This document shows, one piece after another, positions 11,050-20,144 of a DNA stretch of 35,566 nt; position 1 is the stretch's first letter; every line of letters begins with the position of its first letter. Below the pieces are notes generated by a model that was not told the origin of the DNA, did no database searches, and was given only the letters and a program-made list of their open reading frames with translations. A program made the translations under genes and the position numbers. Source of the stretch: Coprinopsis marcescibilis (Eukaryota; Basidiomycota; Agaricomycetes; Agaricales; Psathyrellaceae); contig ML210203.1 of NCBI GenBank assembly GCA_004369085.1, positions 90,488 to 126,053 on the forward strand. Reading direction: 5' to 3'.

Positions 11050-11101
11050 GGAGTACCTATGTTGCTCAAGATGGTTCACTCAACTCCCACATCTTTCCAC
11101 A

Positions 11102-12007
11102 ATGACAACGTTTTATTACTGCATCCATTGTGAACGCTCCTTTGCGAGTGAAAACTCGTTGAGGCAGCATGTGCGCGGCTCCCCCCGCCACAACCATTGC
11201 GATGACTGCAATCGCGACTTTGCTGATCCAACCGGACTCAAAGATCATTGGGCGCACAACTCGGCGCACCATTACTGTCAAATTTGCGATGAGCATTTTG
11301 ACGACGACGACGAGCTCGAGGATCATCATGATTCTGAGCACATCCATTACAGAGACTGCAACCAGTTCTTCCAGAGTGAAGACGGGTTGCATGAGCACCG
11401 TCGGCAGTCACCTCGACACGCGTACCTCTACTGCTCCCCTTGCAGGAGGATGTTCCAATCGGAACATGCGTTGAGGAACCACATGCGTTCCTCTGCCCAC
11501 CAGCGCAAGAGCGTTGTTTGCCCGGGCAACAGCTGCGGGTCGATGTTCGTCTCGACTTCTGCGCTGGTACTCCATCTTGAGTCTGGAGTGTGCCCCTCGG
11601 GCGCGACGCGCTCAGCGGTCAACAGGTTCGTGCGTCAGCATGATAGGAACCATGTCATTACCGACCCTTCTCGCCTTATCACGGGCAGAGGGCGCCATAC
11701 CGGCTGTGGTATTGACGAAGAGGTTACCTGGTACGCAACCCGCGCTGCGTGGAATGGTGATGCATACGAATGCTACCTCTGCCATGCCACTTTCAGCTCC
11801 CTCCGAGCTTTGAACCAACACCTCGGTAGTCCTCGTCACCAGCGCAAGATATACATCTGCCGCTGGGAGGGCTGTCAACAGCGATTCTCCGCGCTCAGCG
11901 CGTTCTGCCAGCATGTAGAAAGCGAGAAATGCGGTGTAATGAGGTTCAATGCGCAAGCTCGGAGAATCGTGGGTGGGATGCTGCTAGGCGTGAGGACGAT
12001 CAACTAG
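11102..12007 (+). CDS. Multi-C2H2 zinc-finger protein, copy 2 of tandem pair
   Basis: A single exon of 301 residues, colinear with the gene at 9633 along its whole length. It has the same six N-terminal fingers (first: YYCIHCERSF...H), the same linker (TRSAVNRFVRQHDRN), and the same two C-terminal fingers ending CQHVESEKC. It differs by a few extra residues in the linker (TGRGRHTGCGIDEE). Finger 4 reads IHYRDCNQFF: the first zinc-binding Cys present in copy 1 (IWCRDC) is replaced by Tyr, so that finger has probably lost zinc binding. Start choice: the ATG sits about 60 bp after a good TATA box. Function unknown; probably an intracellular nucleic-acid- or protein-binding protein. Confidence 0.85.
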   Translation: MTTFYYCIHCERSFASENSLRQHVRGSPRHNHCDDCNRDFADPTGLKDHWAHNSAHHYCQICDEHFDDDDELEDHHDSEHIHYRDCNQFFQSEDGLHEHRRQSPRHAYLYCSPCRRMFQSEHALRNHMRSSAHQRKSVVCPGNSCGSMFVSTSALVLHLESGVCPSGATRSAVNRFVRQHDRNHVITDPSRLITGRGRHTGCGIDEEVTWYATRAAWNGDAYECYLCHATFSSLRALNQHLGSPRHQRKIYICRWEGCQQRFSALSAFCQHVESEKCGVMRFNAQARRIVGGMLLGVRTIN

Positions 12008-12204
12008 TTCGTCGTCGTCGCCATACTAAGGGTAAGCATCTGCTGTCTACTGGCTAGACACAGATTTGAGAGTTGAGCTCTTGACGCCGTTGCTGGCTGT
12101 CGTCCTGAGTTTACAATTCACCAATATCCTATGCTATTTATTGGATCCTCTCACCCAAATGCCTTGGAAGTTCCCTTTCCTTTTTTCTTGACTCGATCTT
12201 CCCT

Positions 12205-12390
12205 CTGCATTTCATCACGTCCAAAAATACAAAACCAAAAAAAACTAACCCAGAACCAGAAAGCTTCTCAAGCCCTGTTGACTTTCCCCCCTCCCTCGTT
12301 CCTGCATTTCTTTCGCTTCCAAAAACACAAAATCAAAAAATCGAAACTACCAAACCGGGAGGCTTCTCATGCCCCGTTGACCGTCCTTTC
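12205..12390 (+). repeat. Imperfect tandem duplication, two units about 97 bp apart
   Basis: Unit 1 (about 12205-12285) and unit 2 (about 12302-12388) share the order CTGCATTTC, TCCAAAAA-ACAAAA, an A-rich block, then GGCTTCTCA/AGCTTCTCA, GCCC and GTTGAC. Differences are scattered, so the duplication is old. No coding content was recognised. Confidence 0.55.
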
Positions 12391-13670
12391 GCAACTTATT
12401 TATTGGGCACCCGCGTGTCGCCGCTGTAAGTGTGGTCTCACGTCGTTGAGCGACTCGGCGCGCAATGCTAAATCTTATGATCAACAGCAAAGTGGCTAAA
12501 CAAACTCTCCTCTCGCAAACACCATCCACACCATAGCACCGCTCTCGACTTTGTGTATTCGCTTGTCAAAGGGCGCAACTACACGTCGAAATCGGCAGTC
12601 CATGATCAACCAAACAGGAGCTATTTCCTCAGGCTCCATGCGGCCCACTTCCAATTCCCGAGTTCCAACCCCACGGCTGTCTTATGCTTGTACGAATTAG
12701 CACTATTTATTTTATTTAAAACCTCATATCCAAGGCTCCACTCACTGTACTGCTACCTCATTTACCTTTATATGGCTTCCAAAGAGACGTCCGAGACCTC
12801 TCACCGCAATTTATTTAACCTATGCAACATCATTCAAATCAAAGCCTACGAAACTTGCCTGTGGGAGAAGTAACTGCTTTTGCTTGAGTCTGATGTATCT
12901 CCACTCAGACAGCTTCCCTTTCGTCGCCGTCTCTTCATTTCCACCCGCCCCAACTGTCGGTATTGCCATTGGTATTGATGGCCCCAATGGAGAGAACGTC
13001 ACTCAGCCATGCCACCCGACCATAACTAATGTAATCAAACTACTCCACCCGGATTCACTGAGTCAAAGGTATTATGTTATCTTTCAGTCTCCCCCAAGGT
13101 AGTGTCGTGTATATTGGTGATCATGACCATTATCTAGGATTATTCAAGTTGTATTGACTCTAATATTGGCTTAAGAGTGCACGATGGCTTGTGTTCACAT
13201 CCTCGACTGACATCACCAGACATCGGGCGCTTAATCCGTGGCAACGACGGCCAAACACGTGTACGCTGAGGCTTCAGGCACTATTCTGGGCTCCCGTGCA
13301 TCTGTTGGAGAGCGCTGGGTATGCCTGCACTGCGAAGAAGTTTCCAACTGGGGACAACAGCATGTTGTGCTGATAAATGTGGAGATACTTAAGGATGCTT
13401 GAGACGAGTCGATGACTGTCGATGATGGCACTTACATGCCATGTGGTCACCGCCGATCCATATTTCCGGCGGGTATATTTTTAGTATTTGTATTTGCCCT
13501 ACTTCTAAGATTTAGCACCCGGCAACCGCTTGTATGCTTGTAATTCCAAATATTATTTCTCTTAAGCCATTGGAAACGACTGAAATGAGCTCAACGGCAG
13601 CTCTGGTGATCTGGTGCTCAGCAAGAACTACTTGTATACGGAGTTGTCCATAGTGACCGGAGTGCTCAGC

Positions 13671-13700
13671 GCTTGTCTACAACCTACCGGAGACCGACAA
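13671..13700 (+). promoter_or_regulatory. Conserved promoter element upstream of metalloprotease B
   Basis: GCTTGTCTACAACC followed by TACCGGAGACCGACAA, about 330 bp before the ATG of B. The same roughly 30-bp element occurs before C (16485) and at the right end of the window (35500). The shared core is CCGGAGACC. Confidence 0.5.
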
Positions 13701-13929
13701 GACAATAGTGTGTCGGCGTACCATATGACCGCTCATCTAAAGCCTTGACCGGGACTTACTGGACATCACAAACGACGGCATTTGAGCTGAAAATTCCACA
13801 TGGTGCAGCTTTAACCGAGCTAGCGCTCTCGGAAGCTTTGCCTCTGCTCTGTTACACCTACACTAGTCGGCCCACCGCTTTCTCCAGGCTGGCAGGATGG
13901 GATTATGTGAGCACCCGCCAGAGAAATGG

Positions 13930-13937
13930 TATAAATA
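13930..13937 (+). promoter_or_regulatory. TATA box of metalloprotease B
   Basis: TATAAATA, 92 bp before the ATG at 14022, flanked GG...CCA as in copy C where the first T is lost. Confidence 0.65.
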
Positions 13938-14021
13938 CCAACTGTGTAACAGGAGAGGTCATTTCATTATCTCACAACCTTCTACATCTAACTGCTCTAA
14001 ATCAGCTACTACTCTTTCACC

Positions 14022-15241
14022 ATGAAACTCACTCTATTCGCACTTGTCTCTCTTGCGCTGTCTCTCGACGTTGCCAAAGGTCAAGGAGCTCCCTCTGACC
14101 TTGACCCAGGAAGCCCTGCGCTGTTGCAGTGAGTAGAGGCAATCCACATATCACGCACTTCGTTAACGCCCTGTTTCAGCCCGTGTGGTACAGTGAGCCC
14201 AGCTCCTGCAGAGGCTATTGCACAGGAGCAGCGGACTCTTGCGTTGGCAGCGCTGAAGCCTCCGCCCCCAAGGACGGCAGCTGATGTCGTCACTATTCCG
14301 GTGTACTACCACATTGCATATGCAAATCAAACCCTCCAAGGCGGTTACATCACGTACACATCGTCTTCGCCCTTGAAATAATTGTCATGCTGATAATGGT
14401 ACTGATATTAGGGATAAGAATGTTCAGGACGCCGTCAATACCTTGAACTTTGGATTTGACGGTACTGGGTTTTCCTTCAAACTCGAAGGAATTCAACGAT
14501 ACCAGAATGCAACCTGGTTCAATATCGAATATGCCGACCCTACAACTGAGTAAGCCTTTTACCTTATGTCTGTACTACAATAGGACGCTGAAGAGTATTA
14601 TATTTTAGCCGTGCAGAGAAAGAAATGAAGCAGCAAACCAGAATTGGTGGCGGCAACACTTTGAATGTCTGGACGATTGGGTGCGTCGACCTGTACTTTG
14701 TGATATATTAGTCTCATCCGCTTACCTCTCCAAAGTATGAGCCGGGCTCTTGGATATGCTCACTATCCCTGGACCAGTGTTATCGAGGGAGTCGTAATGC
14801 GATATAGCGTATTCCCGGGTAACGGAGACAACTTCCGCTTTGGAAAGTCACTCACGCACGAAGTCGGACATTGGCTTGGTCTTTACCATACCTTTGAGGT
14901 GCGTAAAGGACTGTCTGTTCAACTCTGGACTTGACTCACGTTACATGCAAAATAAGGGTGACAATTGCTTCGGAACTGGTGACTTTGTGGACGACACGCC
15001 CGCGCAAGCATCTGCAACAGACGTCTTTAGTGGATGTGATATCAGGGACACCTGCCCTAGTCAACCAGGGGCCGACCCAACTTGTGAGCGTCTTATATCT
15101 TCTCTGCCTAGGCTCGTGTTAACCGAAGAACGCAATCAATCAGGGAACTTCATGGACTATGCCTCTGACTTCTGCTTGCTTTTGTTCAGTGCTGGGCAAA
15201 CTAGCAGGATGTGGACGAACTGGTGGACTTACCGTGCCTAG
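14022..15241 (+). CDS. Secreted M43 metalloprotease, copy B
   Basis: Seven exons: 14022-14128, 14180-14353, 14412-14549, 14609-14680, 14736-14898, 14957-15083 and 15144-15241, giving 292 residues. It has a clean signal peptide (MKLTLFALVSLALSLDVAKG), then HPCGTVSPAPAEAIAQE, a proline-rich stretch (KPPPPR), IPVYYHIAYANQTLQGGY, and the zinc site HEVGHWLGLYH (H205, E206, H209, H215). DFVDDTPAQ follows, then a Cys pair and a Met-turn NFMDYA near 264. Intron 4 has a normal GT donor (GTGCGT). The last exon is more diverged than in A and D (DFCLLLFSAGQTSRMWTNWW), but its 98-nt length and RA* end are conserved. It groups with D by exon 6 length (127 nt). Likely an active extracellular endopeptidase. 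Confidence 0.92.
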
Positions 15242-16484
15242 GCGCTCGTCTACAGCCTCAGGGAGTAACATCGGCAAGAGGGCGTGCTGGCACATCGCTG
15301 ATAACCTTGCTTTCATATTTATTATGTTCTAGACTTTTCTGATCCATAACCTTTGTGGATTCCAACGGTCCTTCTGTGAGGTGGGACATGGAGTTATTCA
15401 ATCGGCAGTATATGAGGCAAGTCCGAGACCCGAAGAGCTCAACGTTCTGAGCATAAGCTACTCGCGAATGAAAGCATCATACCTAGCTAGCTATCAGCTG
15501 CTCATACGTCTCAGCTACTCAAGAGACGCATCTGTCGAGTAACGCCAGTGGAAGTAAAAGATTCGCAGTATTGTTTCGATTGCGCGAGACCCTTGTTGCT
15601 GGTAAATCCGGCATTTGTAACCTTACTTTGCCAATAGTTGTCGTGAGCACTTTTTCATCTTCGTGATAGGGTCTCGAGGAGTAGTATACTACGGGAAATG
15701 CTGAGTCGAGCGCATCTCTGAGGATGTGTGGATGGCTCACGTTGTCAACAAAAAACTTGCCAACTTACATATGGGCGCTTATTCCCATCAAAGCATGCTG
15801 CAACTAATAGAGGGGCATAAAGACACAATAGCTCTGTGCATCAAGGCAAAGACAGCAAACCTTGACCGAAATCCATTAAGCGGTGTTGATATTCTAATCT
15901 ATAACAACAATTGTTTGTCCTCCGTATGGCAAGTCCTACATGTTCTCGGCGTAAAATGTACTTGGGGCCTACCACGGACTATCATCATACATGGGCTCCC
16001 TAGCATGCACAAGCTTACTACTCGCCTTCTCACGCCAGCACCATACTATCACCGACCCAGACTTTATAAAAAACTTCTTGTCCCGTCTTTTTGCAGACCT
16101 TCCTGTCGTTCTATCCCCACCGGCTGCTCAGGGTACATTGCGAAATGATTAAAGTATGTATGGGTCAATTTTTAACCCAATAGCTAAAGAGTTGCCCTTG
16201 GAATGGCCGTGCCGGTGGTCCCAAGTCGGTGAATATGCAGAGTTTATAAGTTTTTGTTGAAGGTGTCCTGCCCTCAGTTTCAATTCAAAGTTCGCAAAAA
16301 AGGCGTGTTGAGGTCATCCCGCCGAATACTTTGAGACTGCATAGTTTTCTAAGCTCAGCTCTACGAGGGGATGCCAGGACAACGTTTCTAAAGTCTAGGC
16401 ACTTTATAAACTCTAGGTCGGCGACAGTATCGAAACCTTACCAAATACTTTGTTGGTCCGACGGACTCACTGTTCGGGACCGAT

Positions 16485-16514
16485 GCTTGTCTACACAACT
16501 ACCGGAAACCGACA
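16485..16514 (+). promoter_or_regulatory. Conserved promoter element upstream of metalloprotease C
   Basis: GCTTGTCTACACAAC followed by TACCGGAAACCGACA, about 400 bp before the first exon of C. It matches the element before B with a few substitutions and an indel; the preceding TTCGGGACCGAT also resembles the copy at 35490. Confidence 0.5.
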
Positions 16515-16826
16515 CCTCATAACATGCTTGCTGGATTTCTTATAAGCATTTAGCCGCTGGCATGACACCATGTGATAATACCCACACAAAGTCTGTGGAC
16601 GCAGGGCGTCACCCCGAAACTGCATATGAGCATATACGTTATTAGTGCCCGGATCACAAACTCTTGACAAATTCCACATGTTTCTAATGACCCGCGGGAT
16701 ACCAGGTGTTGTCCTTCTGCGTCTATATGCCAGATCTCCCGGTCGTTTCTAACCTGATAACTCTGCTTGTCGACTTTTACGGCCAAGTCAGAGGCGGTAT
16801 GTTACGAAGTAGCTTCAGCGAGTTCG

Positions 16827-16834
16827 GATAAATA
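16827..16834 (+). promoter_or_regulatory. Degraded TATA box of metalloprotease C
   Basis: GATAAATA stands where copy B has TATAAATA (both flanked GG...CCA), 79 bp before the aligned start position. The first T has become G. Confidence 0.45.
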
Positions 16835-16912
16835 CCACTGTAGCTTTCAAAACACAGACCCCAGAACTCACATCGTAAAACTTCATCTTCTATTGCATCG
16901 TATTGCTCGACA

Positions 16913-18131
16913 ATTAAACACACTATCTTTGCCCTGGTCTCTCTCGCACTGTACTTGGGTGTGGGCCGAGGCCAGGAGAGTCCAGTACCGCTCCTCAAGT
17001 AAGGAGGGGCCCCTGCGCATGTCATGATCAAGTAGTTCACATCCATGATTCTATGTTCCAGTACTTGTGGTAGGGCTAGCCCGGCATCTGCGGAGATGGC
17101 TGCACAAGAGCAGAAGTTTCAAGCGTTGCTGAAGTCAAATCACCCATCGGAAAAGCTTGCGGACATTGTCATCCCAGTGTATTATCACATTGTGTACGCA
17201 AATCAGACCTTGGAGGGTGGTTATCTTTCGTATGTTCCCTTTCTTCACTTGACAGTCTTGTATATGGATCTTCTAACGGTAGATGTGAACAGCGATCAGA
17301 ATGCTCGGGATAATTTCAATCTGCTGAACACCGGATTCCAAAATTCGGGGTTCACCTTCCGACTTGAAGAAATTCGACGTTATAATAATCCAACTTGGTT
17401 CAACGAAATTGGAGTGAACGACCCATGGTAAGCTCTTTAATCTTAACGTAGCACTACTGAGTGAGACTGACGACTGGCTGTGTTTCTAGGCCACTTGAGT
17501 GGGAGATGAAGCGGACCACGAGGGCTGGTGGCCGCAGTACTCTGAATATCTGGACAGTTTCGCAAGTCGCATTCCCAATGGTTTTGACACCTAACACTAA
17601 CTTGTCACTTACATCGCTAGCTTGAGCAGCGCGAGCGTTGAAGGATTTGCTCAGTACCCCTGGAACTATGCTAACAATCCTGACAGCGACGGAGTCGCCA
17701 TGAGACATACCACTTTCCCTGGCAATGGGAACCCCAAACGTTTTGGAAAGTCGTATATTCACGAGGTTGGACATTGGCTTGGTTTATACCATACATTTGA
17801 GGTGGGTTAGAGAACATGTGCGGGCCACTCGAGGCTTACATCGAATCTGAATCCAGGGTAACAATTGTTCTGGGACTGGCGACTTCGTGAGCGACATACC
17901 CGCACAAGAATTCTCAGCAGACGGCTGTCCTACCGACTTGGACAGCTGCCCTTTCCACCCTGGCGTTGATCCGATTTGTAAGATAGATCCTAGTTTTCTT
18001 CCGTTGTTCATCTATTGAACTCCATCTATTCAGCGAACTATATGGACTACAGTGAAGACTCCTGCAAGACCGGGTTTACCCCCGGACAGATTGCCAGAAT
18101 GTCCGGTCAGTACAATCAGTACCGGGCCTAG
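16913..18131 (+). pseudogene. M43 metalloprotease copy C, start codon lost (ATG to ATT)
   Basis: Seven exons aligned to the paralogues: 16913-16998, 17062-17229, 17293-17427, 17490-17561, 17621-17801, 17857-17977 and 18034-18131, with an open frame of 287 codons including the stop. Exon 1 encodes a normal signal peptide (KHTIFALVSLALYLGVGRG), but its first codon is ATT where B and D have ATG, and in-frame stops at 16829 and 16841 exclude an upstream ATG in that frame. The rest is intact: HEVGHWLGLYH (H201, E202, H205, H211), Met-turn NYMDYS and RA* end. DFVDDTPAQ has become DFVSDIPAQ. Intron 4 is GC-AG (GCAAGT), as in A. The first in-frame ATG of the spliced message is in exon 2; an ATG at 17045 in intron 1 would also open the frame, both without a signal peptide. 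Either a young pseudogene, a non-AUG start or an unseen upstream exon. Confidence 0.75.
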
Positions 18132-19406
18132 GCGCCCAGGCCGCGGACGCTGGCGAAGGTTCTATCTTAACCCGGCAACTACTTCTTCACTCCTGACTGC
18201 GTCCATCGTAAGATATCGTTTATTTAATTTTATCTATTTGTTTTGAGTCGGTAATTATGTCTTTCTCGACTGTTATTTATTAGCTCGCAAACTACCATGA
18301 TAAATTTACGATCCAATGGGTATCGATAGTGACCAGTGTGAAGTGAGCTGAAGAACTGCGGAGCACTAGATCACCGGACATAATCCCCCCTCGTGTGGCA
18401 CCCCTGGCCCGCATGGTCTCATTTGTTACCATACAAACGGGGTGCTGCTTCATTGTTCGTCGACGCCGCCAGACCAAATTAAAGCAATGAATAATGCGGA
18501 AGATGTGCAAAATGCACAAGACGTGAAGTTCTTCTTACAATGTGAGGGCACCGGGTCGTAGATAGATATGCCTTTATCACACACACAACACAGGTACGCA
18601 AGGTTTGGCGCACTCAACTTGAAATCGCGGCCGCGCGATCAGCTGCCAATCACAGTGGATAGTCCGTGTATGTTCAACGTTCAGGCCTTAGGCTTCGCTG
18701 TATTGTGGCTCGTAAGAACCTCCACCAAATTGCCTTGTGCGCAAGGAAGCTGGAATCTGATGGATCATGGTGAAAAGGTTCAAAACGACGCACGGGCCAA
18801 TGTGTTTCCGTAAACTCGGATGTGATATCCAACCTAATGTAAATGCTGCCAAAGAACATAAATGTAAAGCGTGTATTTATTGTTCCTGTGTGACAAGGAA
18901 GCTGTATATGCACACAAAAGATGGTCGGATCTCGGCTCTTGCAAGTACGTAGTCTCTGACTCTTTGGTTTCTATTCAACCAGAGTCATCAGTAAATGTAT
19001 AAGATTCTCTCGGTTCTCGGTTCCGGCACTTGCGCATTCGGCAATGATGACATGCTGAAACAGTACTATACAACTTGAAGTTGGCACAAAGGAGGAACGA
19101 GAATAACGCAAGCGCTTTGTATTGTGCTTCACAAACGACGGCTTCTTCAATGTGTGCACGACACAACCTAACAATGCTATACAATAGAGCCCTCGACCTT
19201 GCGTTGACTCTAAGTTTGTCCGTTTCCCTTCCAGTAGTAACTCAAAGGTCCCTTTACGCACCGCTTCGCCTGTCAGTGTCACATGCCCCTGAGCAACAGT
19301 GGCAAGATCGATCAGCGTGACCGTCTCCCAGCCTTCTTAAGGATCCGGGGAGTTCCAGGCGATTCCTCATCCCCAACTTTGTCACCCCAATCGTCGCAGC
19401 ATCGCC
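18132..19406. other. Intergenic region without a recognised gene
   Basis: About 1.27 kb. The first part is the 3' flank of metalloprotease C. Open frames at 18568-18813, 18971-19282 and 19075-19320 have no recognisable content. The last roughly 100 bp, pyrimidine-rich, should hold the promoter and leader of the next gene. Confidence 0.45.
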
Positions 19407-19882
19407 ATGGTCGAAAACCCCCTAGCACAACACGCCCCAGCAGGTAAGGGGTCATTGATCTTGCCCCGATGTCTCGAGATCTGCTCACACACACTCGTTC
19501 CAGTCAAGGTTGGAGGTCGGCGACTGTCGTCAGCTGCCAGACCCACCAAACCTGCTGCTAACCCGTAAGTATAGTTTGACAATCGTGGGGCTAGCCATAC
19601 TGAGACGAGGCTTTCAGGGAAGCATCAGACAAGAAACCAGACGCGGCTGAGAAGAAGGATGCCAATGAAGAGGAAGAATCTTCTGATGAAGAGAGCTCCG
19701 AAGAAGAGGAAGGAGAGGAGGCGACGAAGAGAAGGAAAAACAAAGATAATGACAGGAAGAAGAAAGATTATGCACATCGGAAAGCGGAGTCCACGCGTCC
19801 TACCCGAGATGCTCAAGGAGGTTTCAAAGCATTTGCTAGTCAGAGAATTGGTCAACCTGCAGGAAAAGGAAATGGTGTCTAG
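19407..19882 (+). CDS. Small charged protein with DAP-like N-terminal motif
   Basis: Three exons: 19407-19443, 19504-19564 and 19618-19882, giving 120 residues. Introns of 60 and 53 nt with GTAAG donors keep the frame. The N-terminus reads HAPAVKVGGRRLS, which recalls the PPAVKAGGMRI motif of the death-associated protein (DAP) family, from memory. It is followed by an acidic Ser/Glu block (EEEESSDEESSEEEEGEE), a basic patch (TKRRKNKDNDRKKKD), and a C-terminal GGFKAFASQRIGQPAGKGNG. It is low-complexity, probably disordered, nuclear or ribosome-associated. CK2-type serines in the acidic block are likely phosphorylated (inference). The DAP relation is tentative; an unclassified conserved fungal protein is the alternative. 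Confidence 0.7.
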
Positions 19883-20144
19883 TTATGTGATAGAAGCAAG
19901 AACGGGTGTTACGCCCGGATACGGATAAGCAACAATGTATATTAGTAGCCACTAGGAGCCTTGATGTGAACTTATGAAACGATTCGATGAGGTCTGGGGT
20001 ACATACCCTCTTGTTCGAGTGACATTTGGTGTTCTGAAAGATTCTGGTGCGGATTTGCGATGCAAAAGTACATGTCATTGTTCATACTCATAGGTATGAT
20101 CATAGCGGTGTGAATAAGAAGCTGAAGGTAAAGGGTAGTGGTGC

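Larger units (their letters stand above)
10518..11101. other. Intergenic region and promoter of zinc-finger copy 2
   Basis: 584 bp between the tandem zinc-finger genes. The first part is pyrimidine-rich 3' flank of copy 1. The last 130 bp contain a near-perfect direct repeat and a TATA box, listed separately. Confidence 0.5.
12008..14021. other. Two-kilobase region without a convincing gene
   Basis: The left part is pyrimidine- and A-rich with an imperfect direct repeat (listed separately). The middle (12500-13600) has scattered stops and no recognisable protein. The right 350 bp are the promoter of metalloprotease B. Open frames at 12131-12499, 12553-12873 and 13745-14098 lack domain, repeat or homologue-like content; the last overlaps the start of B in another frame. 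Confidence 0.45.
15242..16912. other. Intergenic region between metalloproteases B and C
   Basis: About 1.67 kb. No gene was recognised; open frames (for example 15726-16148) are without domain features. The right end holds the promoter-type element at 16485 and a degraded TATA box for copy C. Confidence 0.45.

Noticed and set aside
17045..17431. ATG in intron 1 of metalloprotease C as the true start
   Set aside because: It lies in a position that is intron in all paralogues and would remove the signal peptide encoded by the intact exon 1; better explained by loss of the original ATG.
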